From Osedax fenrisi (taxonomy: Eukaryota; Annelida; Polychaeta; Sabellida; Siboglinidae), in contig OZ025241.1 in the NCBI GenBank assembly GCA_964019155.1, positions 89,409,728 through 89,473,727 of the forward strand: a stretch of 64,000 nt of DNA, written 5' to 3'. Positions 22,463 through 35,304 of the stretch are shown here, piece by piece; the stretch's first letter is position 1; each line of letters opens with the position of its first letter. The translations under genes were made by a program, and so were the position numbers. A model generated the notes under the pieces. It was not told the DNA's origin. It searched no databases and worked only from the letters and a program-made list of their open reading frames with translations.

Positions 22463-23660
22463 AACGTACAAAATGATCTCTAATAACGTACAAAATGATC
22501 TCTAATAACGTACACAATGATCTCTAATAACGTACAAAATGATCTCTAATAACGTACAAAATGATCTCTAATAACGTACACAATGATCTCTAATAACGTA
22601 CAAAATGATCTCTAATAACGTACACAATGATCTCTAATAACGTACAAAATGATCTCTAATAACGTACAAAATGATCTCTAATAACGTACAAAATGATCTC
22701 TAATAACGTACAAAATGATCTCTAATAACGTACAAAATGATCTCTAATAACGTACAAAATGATCTCTAATAACGTACAAAATGATCTCTAATAACGTACA
22801 AAATGATCTCTAATAACGTACACAATGATCTCTAATAACGTACACAATGATCTCTAATAACGTACAAAATGATCTCTAATAACGTACAAAATGATCTCTA
22901 ATAACGTACACAATGATCTCTAATAACGTACAAAATGATCTCTAATAACGTACAAAATGATCTCTAATAACGTACACAATGATCTCTAATAACGTACAAA
23001 ATGATCTCTAATAACGTACAAAATGATCTCTAATAACGTACAAAATGATCTCTAATAACGTACAAAATGATCTCTAATAACGTACAAAATGATCTCTAAT
23101 AACGTACAAAATGATCTCTAATAACGTACAAAATGATCTCTAATAACGTACAAAATGATCTCTAATAACGTACAAAATGATCTCTAATAACGTACAAAAT
23201 GATCTCTAATAACGTACAAAATGATCTCTAATAACGTACAAAATGATCTCTAATAACGTACAAAATGATCTCTAATAACGTACAAAATGATCTCTAATAA
23301 CGTACAAAATGATCTCTAATAACGTACAAAATGATCTCTAATAACGTACAAAATGATCTCTAATAACGTACAAAATGATCTCTAATAACGTACAAAATGA
23401 TCTCTAATAACGTACAAAATGATCTCTAATAACGTACAAAATGATCTCTAATAACGTACAAAATGATCTCTAATAACGTACAAAATGATCTCTAATAACG
23501 TACAAAATGATCTCTAATAACGTACAAAATGATCTCTAATAACGTACAAAATGATCTCTAATAACGTACAAAATGATCTCTAATAACGTACAAAATGATC
23601 TCTAATAACGTACAAAATGATCTCTAATAACGTACAAAATGATCTCTAATAACGTACAAA
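22463..23660. repeat. 22-bp satellite, about 54 units, copy A
   Basis: A highly regular array with units AACGTACAAAATG plus ATCTCTAAT. The main variant has ACACAATG in place of ACAAAATG; it occurs mostly in the first half. Flanking DNA inside the element also has isolated AACGTAC and its inverse (CCTTATAACGTACAAATGAC, TTGTACGTTATTTAAATA), so the array probably grew from sequence native to the element. Confidence 0.97.
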
Positions 23661-23784
23661 GCTTGTCCCCTCGGTGTACCTTATAACGTACAAATGACTT
23701 TTTTTTATTTCAAATGAATTTTTGGACGTTATTATAATACCACATTGTACGTTATTTAAATACTATTTTGAACGTTATACATCA

Positions 23785-23859
23785 TGCCTCCAGCTGGATT
23801 CGAATCAGCGATCTAGATATCAGAAACCCAACGCTTTGTTGATGGGGCTAAAGCGCCAT
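23785..23859 (-). other. tRNA-like segment inside the satellite-bearing element, copy A
   Basis: On the minus strand, TTTAGCCCCATCAACAAAGC resembles a D-arm with A box, and CGCTGATTCGAATCCAGC resembles a T-arm with B box (GATTCGAATCC). The T-stem has one mismatch and an acceptor stem is not evident. It is probably a tRNA-derived relic or the pol III head of a SINE. Copy B has the same segment at 34462-34536. Confidence 0.42.
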
Positions 23860-24588
23860 TCGATATTTACGTAGTAAACGCGCATCTATTGTATCGAGTT
23901 TACGTATAATTTCAAAATAAGTATACGATACTATATAGATAATTGCGTTATCGCGTAATACGCGTCATATGGATGTATTACGTTATACGTGTCATCAGTA
24001 GCCAGTATAAGCTGCAGCTTATCCATGGATATATTATTACACGTTTAACGTGAAGTTACCATTTACATCTCAACATATAAGCATATCAGTTGTAATGTTA
24101 TTAATAATAACTTATTATATATATACCTATAAATATATATTATTAAATATATTATTGAATTTATATACCAATATATGTGGTATATACCCGTACTGTTATT
24201 TGTATGTATAATAACTATGTATATTTATAAAATAACATACCATATGATATGTTAATATTGAGATTAAGACTTTTAACATGTTAATATATATCTATATACG
24301 TATACGTTTTTGTGTATGTGAGTGGGATTATGGTGTATATTTTACTAATTAAATATATATATATATACACATATACGAGTATATATTTATTACATATATT
24401 ATACACTATATTTAAATTGTTGACAACATTAGTTTCCTTATATTTACACTATAATTGTCCTAATAGTTAATCATATACATGCTATTACATGGTTATGTAA
24501 TGTTTACATATATGTAATTATATATAATTTAATTATCTTACAAAAATGTTAAATTAATACGTTCAACATATTACATTTGTATAGAGTT

Positions 24589-24600
<12 letters not shown>
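23860..24600. other. AT-rich interior of the satellite-bearing element
   Basis: No open frame and no transposase motifs. Short CG-containing motifs (GTAATACGCGTCATATG, TACGTTATACGTGTCAT) stand out from the AT background at 23955-24000. Confidence 0.45.
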
Positions 24601-24634
<34 letters not shown>

Positions 24635-26016
24635 CCTTTAAGGGTACGCTTCACTTGTAGCGTGTAGCGTACCCTTTTATTTCTAGTGTACCCATTTCTG
24701 ACATGAAGCGTACCTTTAAAAACTACTGTACCCTTTTGTGGCAAGTAGCGTACCCTTTAAAGGTACGCTTCACTTGTAGCGTGTAGCGTACCCTTTTATT
24801 TCTAGCGTACCCATTTGTGAATTCTATCGTACCCTTATTTTTAACAGTGTATATATGATGATGATGATGATGATGATATTCGGTTTATTTGCACTAAAAT
24901 AGGGCCATATAGACCCCTTGGCTCGTGCGGTAAGAAAATAATAATAAAATAATAGTAATACGATAATAATTTAATTATAATATACATTTAATATACCACG
25001 GAAAACAATACTAAATAATATAGAGGACTATTATATACTACAGTCTGCATTGTATGGGAAATGTTATATAGTAATGACATCGGGCTAACCGTGGTATATT
25101 TATCCGGTAGGTATCCTATAGGTGTCCGTTCCCTGTTAAATAAGTAGTTTACTAGATATATATATATATATATATATATCATCGTCAACTAATTCTTTAA
25201 CAGGGAACGTGATAGTTATAACTATAATAGTATAACTATAAGTATATATAACTATAAAGTATACTTTCACAAACTTATTAATGACAGTTTTAGGATACGC
25301 TTACATATAATTATTATATCGCGAATATATATGTTAGTATTTTTGTTTTCAATATTAGAGTTTACTCAATGGGACGGATACTAGGAGAATGGAGATAATT
25401 TCAGATTTTCGGAACACGGATAGAGAATAGAGTATCGGATTTTTAAATTATATTTGTTTATCTCTTTGTTTTCATATATAGTTGTATTGGGATGAATTAA
25501 CTTAGCGATATTGCCCGCTGTCTTTTACGAGCAGCTAAATGTATAGTATACTATAGGCAGGCTATTGAGTAGTTATATAACAAATATCATATAACAAATT
25601 ATTGAAGTAGGAATGTGTGTGTGAAATAAATGGTAGCCAAAATAATTGTATTCTTATGAGTGAACAACTGTTTCACGAATCTTTAGATGTGTTGAAGATG
25701 AATCCGATAGTTCAATTTAGAATGTGTTGGAGATTATTAATAATATATGTCAAGGCATTGAGATAGAAGTTATAGTAGTCTAGACTTTATTGAATGTTAG
25801 ACTTGGAAATGAGTTTAATGTAAGTGTAATACCTATTTATAAGCAAACCCTTTAATAGCGTATCTTACGTATGTTTTCTATGATGTAGTTAATAGACTGA
25901 TAAAGGTACTTAGACTGGATATTTAGTGCGAGTAGCGTGAATTACTTCGAATAATGTATATTTAAATATATATGTATAGGTAATATATAAGTAATTTATA
26001 GATATATATATATATA

Positions 26017-26972
26017 GGGGAGAGCGGGGCAGGTTGACCATAGGGGCAGGTTGAGCCATCTCAATTATTTCTGCTATTAATAAATATCTTAATGCAATTT
26101 TTAATACATGTATACACAATTATATTTAGCATTAGTATAACAACTCAAAAATTATTTATTTTAACTAATTAAAATATTGTTTAATTATTAATATTTTAGG
26201 AAAATCTCGTTAGTGGGACAGTAAGTTTAACTTTGATATTATTATATATTTTGTAATAACATAGCAGTATTAATGGTATATAAATAAAGTATAATTAATA
26301 TACTATATATTATAAAATAAATAATTCAAAAATTATCACTCACAAATTAATTATATTACTTTTATATATACTAATGATATGGGGCAGGTTGACCATAGTA
26401 AAACGGGGCAGGTTGACCATAGGGTCAATCTGCCCCGTGTATCATTAAACATATTTATTTATTAATTTAAATAATTTATTAATGACTTATTTAAATAATA
26501 ATAATAATCTAATTAATTAAATATATAATAGAGTAATTATTTTAAATAATTAAATAATTGGTTTATATGCTGGATTAAAACATAGAGAATCTTCTCCTCT
26601 CTCCTAATATAACATCTCGCCTTAAAAGTTTCATTAGTTTTGATATTAATCTTGGTGCATATACTTGTTAAATAACTAATAAATATAAATATATAACTTT
26701 AATTATGTTTATTTGTTAAATATATCTTTAATTTTGCATTTATTCTACCTGGCTCAACCTGCCCCAGTAGACGGGGCAGGTTGAGCCAAATTAAAAAAAA
26801 ATTAAAATGTAATTATATAATTAATTATTTATTATTACACTGATTTATGAATGTTTTTAATTGATCATAAACTATATATATCTTATGCACTTTATTTTAT
26901 TAAAATATATTCATAACATTATAAGATACATGTGTTTTTATAAAAAACCGGCTCAACCTGCCCGCTCTTCCC
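26017..26972. mobile_element. MITE with GGGGAGAGCGGGGCAGGTTG ends, copy B, 956 bp
   Basis: The same element as 15868-16824, one C shorter in the right inverted repeat. It sits at the same position within the unit, so it was present before A and B separated. Confidence 0.9.
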
Positions 26973-26973
26973 T

Positions 26974-28618
26974 ACATATAAATATATTGGTTGGTTGTAT
27001 AGTTCCTTGCAATACTCTGTCCATCTGTCCATCTGTTCATCCTAAATTACTGGAAATAACACATAATTACGAAGAATTATCATTGCTAATCCTGAAGAGT
27101 GAAATTGAAAAGGCAGTTAAGTCCTTGAAGAAGGGAAAATCCCCAGGCAACGATAATATACCAAGTGAATTAGTACAAGCATGAGGTGAAAAGGTAATAG
27201 AAATACTTACACTTATTTGTAACAGAATATGGACAACAGGAATTTGGCCAAAGGCTTGGACACAATCACTCATTATAAATATTCCAAAGAAAGGTAACCT
27301 GAAATTATGCAATAATTATCGAACTATCAGTCTCATAAGCCATCCAAGTAAAGTCTGCTAAACGTTATATTAAACAGACTAAGACCTCAAGCAGAAAATA
27401 TTATATCAGATGAACAATCAGGGTTTTGTGTGGGTAGAAGTACAAGTGAACAGATATTTAACCTAAGAATGTTATGTGAAAAATATACTCATCATCAACA
27501 GTATTTATATCATATATTCATAGACTTCAAGAAAGCGTTGATCGGGTATGGCATAAAGCACTATGAACAACTATAATATAGCTCATGATATTTTACGTGC
27601 TATTAAAGATTTATATAATAATTCCACTAGCGCTGTATATAAAGATGGAACGATTGGTGATTGGTTCAAGACAACTGTTGGTGTTAGACAAGGATGTTTG
27701 CTATCTCCCACCTTGTTCAACCTATTTCTAGAAAAAATAATGACTGATGCTCTAGATGGTCATGTTAGTTCTGTAGGTATAGGAGGTAGACCAATAACAA
27801 ATCTCAGATTCGCAAGATATTGATGGTCTTGCAGGCAGCGAGGAGGAACTGCGACAATTAATAGAGAGATTAGTGAAGACATCTGACAACTATGGTATGG
27901 AAATTAATGTTGGCAAAACTAAAACAATGACAAACCATCCAGAAGGAATTATTAACCCCATACAAGTGAAAAATGAAAAGGTGGAGGAAGTTCAGAAATT
28001 CATATATTTAGGAGTAACTATAAGCGAAGACGGTTCTAAACCTGAAATTATACGCAGAATTGCACAAGCTACAGCTATATTAACAAAGCTAAAAATAATA
28101 TGGAAAGACAAGAATATTACCTTAATATTAAAAATTCGGCTAATGTGCTCTTTAGTACTGTCCACATTTCTTTATGCATGCGAAAGCTGGACGTTAACAG
28201 CAGATATACAGAGAAGAATCCAAGCGATGGAAATGAGGTGTTTCAGGAGACTACTGAACATAAACTACATAGATCACATTACCAATGAGGAAGTAAAAAG
28301 AAGAATAAGACTGGAAATCGGCCAATATGAAGAGTTGCAATCTATAGATTGTTAAGTATACTGTTAAGAAGAGAAAGCTGAAATGGTACGGTCATGTGAC
28401 ACGAGCATCGGGTCTATCAAAAACAATAATGCAGGGCACAGTAATAGAAGGCCGCAAACGTGATGGTCAGCGGAAGCGGTGGGAACATAATATCTCAGAG
28501 TTGATGAACTTGAGTTCCGCCGAAACCCTGAGGCCAGCCGGCGACCGAAGTAGATGGCGGAAAGTGGTTTCAAAAGCAATGATGGCGCCCCTACGACCAC
28601 CCGAGGTCATGGGATAGG
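26974..28618 (+). pseudogene. RTE-type retrotransposon ORF, dead, copy B
   Basis: Shares with copy A the TGA after LVQA (27182-27184), the 1-nt loss near 27354, the loss at FKKAFD near 27530 and the 2-nt loss at the catalytic motif near 27813. Unlike A, the C-terminal part 28396-28617 is open (GRKRDGQRKRWEHNISELMN to DRSRWRKVV), with GAA where A has TAA. The C-terminal Arg/Trp pattern is typical of RTE-clade ORF2. Confidence 0.88.
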
Positions 28619-28626
28619 TAATAAGG

Positions 28627-28676
<50 letters not shown>

Positions 28677-30320
28677 ATACATATAAATACATATAATAAG
28701 TGTTACCTTTTCTATTACTTTATTATTATATAATTATAATTATGCTATTATAATACAATTAATTTTTTTAATTTAATTAATTTTATAATTAAACAAATAA
28801 AATAAAATAAATATTTTCATAGATTATTTTAGTAAAATTTTCTTAATAATATATATTACTTTAGACATAATCGATATTGATGTTACGACATTCGAAATGT
28901 AATGATGTGCATCACGTGGTATTAGTAATTACTATTATTATAATAATCAATAATTATTGATTGATTAATCCGATTGGATAAGCGTCGGGAACCCCTTTAT
29001 GACCCATTATAACTTCCTTTTCCATTCGGCCCTCTACGAAACACCATCATTATACTGAGTTGTAATCTATCATTTGTTATAGTATTGTTATTAGTTAACT
29101 AATAACAATACTATATGTTTATAACGAATACAACTTATTACGAAAATCTTCCTTCATAACATATATATTAATTTATAGATTTATGACTATGAGAATGAGA
29201 GCTACAAAACACTTATTTTAAAATACTTTTAAAATAACAAAATTTCCAGTAATTTCACGTAACTAATTTATACTTTTAGCTCATTCTTAAAATATACGGC
29301 GAGATATTATTATGATTAAGGTCTGAAAATTTCATATACATTTATCAAGCTTATCAAAAGTTGTGAATGTTCAAAAATCAAAATTAAGTTTAAAAATAAA
29401 GGGCAGTAATATCAATTTAAAAAAAATTATAAATATTTGTATATCATTATTACAAAAATCAAAATTAAGTTTAAAAATAAAGGGCAGTAATATCAATTTA
29501 AAAAAAATTATAAATATTTGTATATCATTTGAATTCAGGTTATATATATAAATGGTTATTTCTTTCACTTATAGTTTATTTTATGTAGATATTACTATAT
29601 AATTTTAAAGATAATATAATACTAATAAATGATATTATTAATATATATATATATATATATATTTACTGCTTTTTATATAATATCATTTTTAATAATAATT
29701 ATATTTATTTAAAAAATCATACTTTTCGCGGTCCTCATCCAATATAAAACTAAATTATAACACATATCAACGAAAGTATACCTATTACGAATAATTAGAT
29801 TATAGATTGATTTATTAGATATTGAATAATGTTAAATTATAACATTTTATGATTAATAGTAGTTGTATAAGTTACAAACATATACGACGGAAGCTAAACC
29901 ATGTTTAAGTATTTACATTTAATTTTAGATAATATAACTAGTATTCCCTAAGCATATGGTTCCCAACATATGGGTCATGACCCACATTGGGGTCATTGGG
30001 GTTTTTGTTTGGGTCGTGAATCATGACTCATGAGCTAATTTCTAAAAATATTTATTTTTATATATATATATTATAGTTTATAATATTCGTTTATGAATAA
30101 TATTTAATAATAACAAAATAAAATTGTTCATTGGGTCATGGAATATATTTAAATTAAGAATTATCAAAAAAGGGTCATGACGAAAAAAGTTTGGTTACCA
30201 CTGATATGTGATATCACAACTTGATATATCTAACCCACTTTTATGATATTAACTATTATATATTATGATGACAAAACTATTATAAACATAGTATATTATG
30301 ATATATATTAAAATTATAAG
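28627..30320. other. Noncoding part of unit B
   Basis: The copy of 18481-20182: TA tract (28627-28674), perfect palindrome (29079-29114), 81-bp tandem duplication (29371-29532) and GGGTCATGAC boxes (29990-30185). No gene. Confidence 0.6.
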
Positions 30321-30546
30321 ATGGGTCAATGCATTATGCATTAGCGGAGTTTTAGAATAATCACAGTCAGACTTTACTGGTAAACTATTGTCACAAACAT
30401 AGTCGGAATAGAAGAGTGGTTAGTTAAGTAACGGCAGGATTCGAGTAACTTGTATCGAGTACCTGATATCTCGTAATGATAGTTAAGAGTTAAGCTAGAG
30501 TAATAATTATTTATATGTAGTAAACATGTTTATTGTAGTAACATAT
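30321..30546. repeat. Repeat R, copy within unit B
   Basis: Nearly identical to 20183-20409 and again followed directly by the RT fragment. Confidence 0.85.
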
Positions 30547-32416
30547 AAACTATTATTGATTCTCTGATCTCCAATAAATACTGTGTTGGCCTATTCATTG
30601 ACTTAAAAAAAGCATTTGACACAGTCAACCATGAAATACTCTTAAAAAAGCTTGACTTTTACGGTATAAGAGGATTACCTCTATCATGGTTATCATCATA
30701 TCTTAAAGACAGAAGTCAATTTACAAATTATAATAACTGTATGTCTACTACTACTAATATAGATATCGGTGTCCCCCAAGGTTCTATTCTTGGGCCGCTT
30801 CTTTTTCTTATATTTATTAATGACATGCCGACCTGCTCTATTAATAATACGTTTATACTATTTGCTGATGACACCAATATTATAATTAGTGATTGTTCAG
30901 CCAACAAACTAAAAGTTAAATTACAGCTGACAATTAATGAAATAATGTTATGGGTAAAATCAAATAAGTTGACAATTAACATTGATAAAACTCACTGCAT
31001 GTCATTTAGAAATGATATAGAATTTGAAATAGAAATTGAAAATGAGCTTCTAGTTCAAGTATCTGAAACAAAATTCCTTGGACTAATCATTGATAATTCA
31101 TTGAACTGGAAATCTCATTTTCAATTTCTAAAGAATAAATTATTAAAAATATATTGGATCATAAAAAATGTATCATTCTGCCTTAATGAATCAGCTATGA
31201 TTAAACTTTATTATGCACTTTTTTATCCCCATTTAATTTATTGTTTAGAAATTTGGGGGCATACATATAAATCTAATATAGACTGTATTCATGTTATACA
31301 AAAAAAAGTATTAAAATTAGTTTTTTCTAAACCTATAGATTTTAGTTCAAAAAAATTATTTATTGATCATAGGTTATTAAATATCTTTGATTTGTGTAAA
31401 TATAAAACACTAATATTTATGCATAGAATATATTATAAAACTTGTAGTCCAAGTATTTATAAACATTATAAAAGAATAACTAAAAAAAAAATTAATACAA
31501 GAAGTACTTTTGATTTCATTCAACCTTATAATAAATATAACTATATGAATAATTCTTTAATGTCATATGGACCAAGACTTTGGAATGAATTAAATATTGA
31601 TAAAAGAAAATTAGTATCTATTTCCCTTTTCAGTAATAATATTTTTAATTATTTTTTAACCTTGTGATTTTTTAATCTACTATTATTTTTCTACTTCAAA
31701 TTATATTTTAACATTTTTTTAATTTTTAATAAGTTTACTATTTTTAATAAATTTTATCTTTACTCAGACTTTTACATTGATTTCTCATTTTTATCCATAT
31801 TTTATACTATAATTACGCTTTTATATAATATTATATACTATTTTTAATACATTTTATCTTTACTCAGACTTTTACATTTGACATTTTTACATTAATTTCT
31901 TCTTTTTTCCATATTTTATACTATAACTACTCTTCGACTTATGAAAACTATCTAAATATTTTTTACTTTGTGTAGATAATTTGTAAATTTATTTTTGAAT
32001 ATTTGCCAAACATATATTTATTATTCTTTATATTAAATTTTCATATATTTACTCTTCTTAACCTTTCTTGTCTGTTTTTAGTTTTTTAGTCGTTTTAGTT
32101 TTCTTAATATTTATTTTGTTTATTTTTATATATTATATGATGATTTTTGATAATTTTTTCAAGTCCTTCATAAGTACAATTATTTGATCTTATTCATAAT
32201 TAGATTTAGTGTAAACAGGAAGTCAACTTAGATATAACATTATATTATATATAGTTTATTCTTTATTTCAGGAATTTATTATTCCAATTATAATTGTACT
32301 TTTTAGGACTTGTCAAAATAATAAAGGGTAATTGTCTCGATAAGCTCTGCTTCTACAATTACCCGGTTGTTAAAACCAAATCTGATAATAATAATAATAA
32401 TAATAATAATAATATA
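30547..32416 (+). mobile_element. Jockey/CR1-like LINE fragment, copy B
   Basis: Same 5' truncation, 3' UTR and (ATA)n tail as copy A. Identical truncation at the R border in both units shows the fragment was carried in the duplicated block. Confidence 0.87.
30549..31667 (+). CDS. Open RT fragment, 372 codons, copy B
   Basis: The frame opens just after a TAA at 30546-30548 and runs without a break to the stop at 31665-31667; the first Met is at 30741. It carries DLKKAFDTVNHEILLKK (RT block with catalytic Asp), GVPQGSILGPLLFLIFINDM, LFADDTNI (catalytic Asp pair), CLEIWGHTYKS and SYGPRLWNELNI. The protein lacks the endonuclease and RT fingers and starts at a duplication border, so it is a fossil fragment that has stayed open, probably by youth, and not a functional gene. 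Copy A differs by a Trp-to-stop change. Confidence 0.75.
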   Translation, partial: TIIDSLISNKYCVGLFIDLKKAFDTVNHEILLKKLDFYGIRGLPLSWLSSYLKDRSQFTNYNNCMSTTTNIDIGVPQGSILGPLLFLIFINDMPTCSINNTFILFADDTNIIISDCSANKLKVKLQLTINEIMLWVKSNKLTINIDKTHCMSFRNDIEFEIEIENELLVQVSETKFLGLIIDNSLNWKSHFQFLKNKLLKIYWIIKNVSFCLNESAMIKLYYALFYPHLIYCLEIWGHTYKSNIDCIHVIQKKVLKLVFSKPIDFSSKKLFIDHRLLNIFDLCKYKTLIFMHRIYYKTCSPSIYKHYKRITKKKINTRSTFDFIQPYNKYNYMNNSLMSYGPRLWNELNIDKRKLVSISLFSNNIFNYFLTL

Positions 32417-32566
32417 TGTTAAAAATAAGGGTACGCTAGAAGTCACAAATGGGTACAGCCTTTGTCCCTATTGTAGTACGCTTATGGGTACGCTAGAAAT
32501 CGCTTTTGTGGAGTGTAGCGTACCCTTTACGGTACGCGTTAAACGGCATATACACTGTTAAAAAAG

Positions 32567-34338
32567 AACGTACAAAATGATCTCTAATAACGTACAAAAT
32601 GATCTCTAATAACGTACAAAATGATCTCTAATAACGTACAAAATGATCTCTAATAACGTACAAAATGATCTCTAATAACGTACAAAATGATCTCTAATAA
32701 CGTACACAATGATCTCTAATAACGTACAAAATGATCTCTAATAACGTACAAAATGATCTCTAATAACGTACAAAATGATCTCTAATAACGTACAAAATGA
32801 TCTCTAATAACGTACAAAATGATCTCTAATAACGTACAAAATGATCTCTAATAACGTACAAAATGATCTCTAATAACGTACAAAATGATCTCTAATAACG
32901 TACACAATGATCTCTAATAACGTACAAAATGATCTCTAATAACGTACACAATGATCTCTAATAACGTACAAAATGATCTCTAATAACGTACAAAATGGTC
33001 TCTAATAACGTACAAAATGATCTCTAATAACGTACAAAATGATCTCTAATAACGTACAAAATGATCTCTAATAACGTACAAAATGATCTCTAATAACGTA
33101 CAAAATGATCTCTAATAACGTACAAAATGATCTCTAATAACGTACAAAATGATCTCTAATAACGTACAAAATGATCTCTAATAACGTACACAATGATCTC
33201 TAATAACGTACAAAATGATCTCTAATAACGTACAAAATGATCTCTAATAACGTACAAAATGATCTCTAATAACGTACAAAATGATCTCTAATAACGTACA
33301 AAATGATCTCTAATAACGTACAAAATGATCTCTAATAACGTACAAAATGATCTCTAATAACGTACACAATGATCTCTAATAACGTACAAAATGATCTCTA
33401 ATAACGTACAAAATGATCTCTAATAACGTACAAAATGATCTCTAATAACGTACAAAATGATCTCTAATAACGTACAAAATGATCTCTAATAACGTACAAA
33501 ATGATCTCTAATAACGTACAAAATGATCTCTAATAACGTACAAAATGATCTCTAATAACGTACAAAATGATCTCTAATAACGTACAAAATGATCTCTAAT
33601 AACGTACAAAATGATCTCTAATAACGTACAAAATGATCTCTAATAACGTACAAAATGATCTCTAATAACGTACAAAATGATCTCTAATAACGTACAAAAT
33701 GATCTCTAATAACGTACAAAATGATCTCTAATAACGTACAAAATGATCTCTAATAACGTACAAAATGATCTCTAATAACGTACAAAATGATCTCTAATAA
33801 CGTACAAAATGATCTCTAATAACGTACAAAATGATCTCTAATAACGTACAAAATGATCTCTAATAACGTACAAAATGATCTCTAATAACGTACACAATGA
33901 TCTCTAATAACGTACAAAATGATCTCTAATAACGTACAAAATGATCTCTAATAACGTACACAATGATCTCTAATAACGTACAAAATGATCTCTAATAACG
34001 TACAAAATGATCTCTAATAACGTACAAAATGATCTCTAATAACGTACAAAATGATCTCTAATAACGTACAAAATGATCTCTAATAACGTACAAAATGATC
34101 TCTAATAACGTACAAAATGATCTCTAATAACGTACAAAATGATCTCTAATAACGTACACAATGATCTCTAATAACGTACAAAATGATCTCTAATAACGTA
34201 CAAAATGATCTCTAATAACGTACAAAATGATCTCTAATAACGTACACAATGATCTCTAATAACGTACAAAATGATCTCTAATAACGTACAAAATGATCTC
34301 TAATAACGTACACAATGATCTCTAATAACGTACAAAGC
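32567..34338. repeat. 22-bp satellite, about 80 units, copy B
   Basis: Same unit as in copy A. ACACAATG variant units are spread along the array and cluster again near its right end (33890-34320). One unit has ATGGTCTC at about 32996. The different variant order and number from copy A show array turnover since the duplication. Confidence 0.97.
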
Positions 34339-34461
34339 ATGTCCCCTCAGTGTACCTTATAACGTACAAATGACTTTTTTTTATTTCAAATGAATTTTTG
34401 GACGTTATTATAATACCACATTGTACGTTATTTAAATACTATTTTGAACGTTATACATCAT

Positions 34462-34536
34462 GCCTCCAGCTGGATTCGAATCAGCGATCTAGATATCAGA
34501 AACCCAACGCTTTGTTGATGGGGCTAAAGCGCCATT
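34462..34536 (-). other. tRNA-like segment, copy B
   Basis: Same segment as at 23785-23859, with the B-box-like GATTCGAATCC on the minus strand. Confidence 0.42.
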
Positions 34537-35266
34537 CGATATTTACGTAGTAAACGCGCATCTATTGTATCGAGTTTACGTATAATTTCAAAATAAGTAT
34601 ACGATACTATATAGATAATTGCGTTATCGCGTAATACGCGTCATATGGATGTATTACGTTATACGTGTCATCAGTAACCAGTATAAGCTGCAGCTTATCC
34701 ATGGATATATTATTACACGTTTAACGTGAAGTTACCATTTACATCTCAACATATAAGCATATCAGTTGTAATGTTATTAATAATAACTTATTATATATAT
34801 ACCTATAAATATATATTATTAAATATATTATTGAATTTATATTCCAATATATGTGGTATATACCCGTACTGTTATTTGTATGTATAATAACTATGTATAT
34901 TTATAAAATAACATACCATATGATATGTTAATATTGAGATTAAGACTTTTAACATGTTAATATATATCTATATACGTATACGTTTTTGTGTATGTGAGTG
35001 GGATTATGGTGTATATTTTACTAATTAAATATATATATATATATACACATATACGAGTATATATTTATTACATATATTATACACTATATTTAAATTGTTG
35101 ACAACATTAGTTTCCTTATATTTACACTATAATTGTCCTAATAGTTAATCATATACATGCTATTACATGGTTATGTAATGTTTACATATATGTAATTATA
35201 TATAATTTAATTATCTTACAAAAATGTTAAATTAATACGTTCAACATATTACATTTGTATAGAGTT

Positions 35267-35304
<38 letters not shown>

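Larger units (their letters stand above)
22279..24845. mobile_element. DNA-transposon-like element carrying a satellite, copy A
   Basis: The left end GTTAAAAATAAGGGTACG is followed by CTAGAAGTCACAAATGGGTA. Reversed, the right end reads GTTAAAAATAAGGGTACG, then ATAGAATTCACAAATGGGTA. The terminal inverted repeat is thus about 38 bp with few mismatches, and subterminal GGGTACGCTAGAA boxes repeat on both sides. Just outside the right end is CAGTG (so the end could be CACTGTTAAAAA when reversed), while the left flank reads ATAT. The interior holds the 22-bp satellite, a tRNA-like segment and AT-rich DNA. No transposase is seen. Superfamily undecided. Confidence 0.8.
14711..24850. repeat. Segmental duplication, copy A (about 10.1 kb)
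   Basis: Aligned by eye with copy B at an offset of exactly 10148 through most of the unit. In order it contains: (TGA)n plus an antisense LINE 3' end; a region with an inverted ACAGGGAAC hairpin; a MITE; a dead RTE; a palindrome; an 81-bp duplication; repeat R; a Jockey/CR1-like RT; and a satellite-bearing DNA element. Differences from B are scattered single bases, microsatellite lengths and satellite number, so the event is recent. Confidence 0.93.

Noticed and set aside
22463..23660. Possible CRISPR-like array of regular 22-bp repeats
   Set aside because: There are no spacers between units, the genome is clearly eukaryotic (introns, filamin, LINEs), and no cas-like genes are present. It is a satellite.
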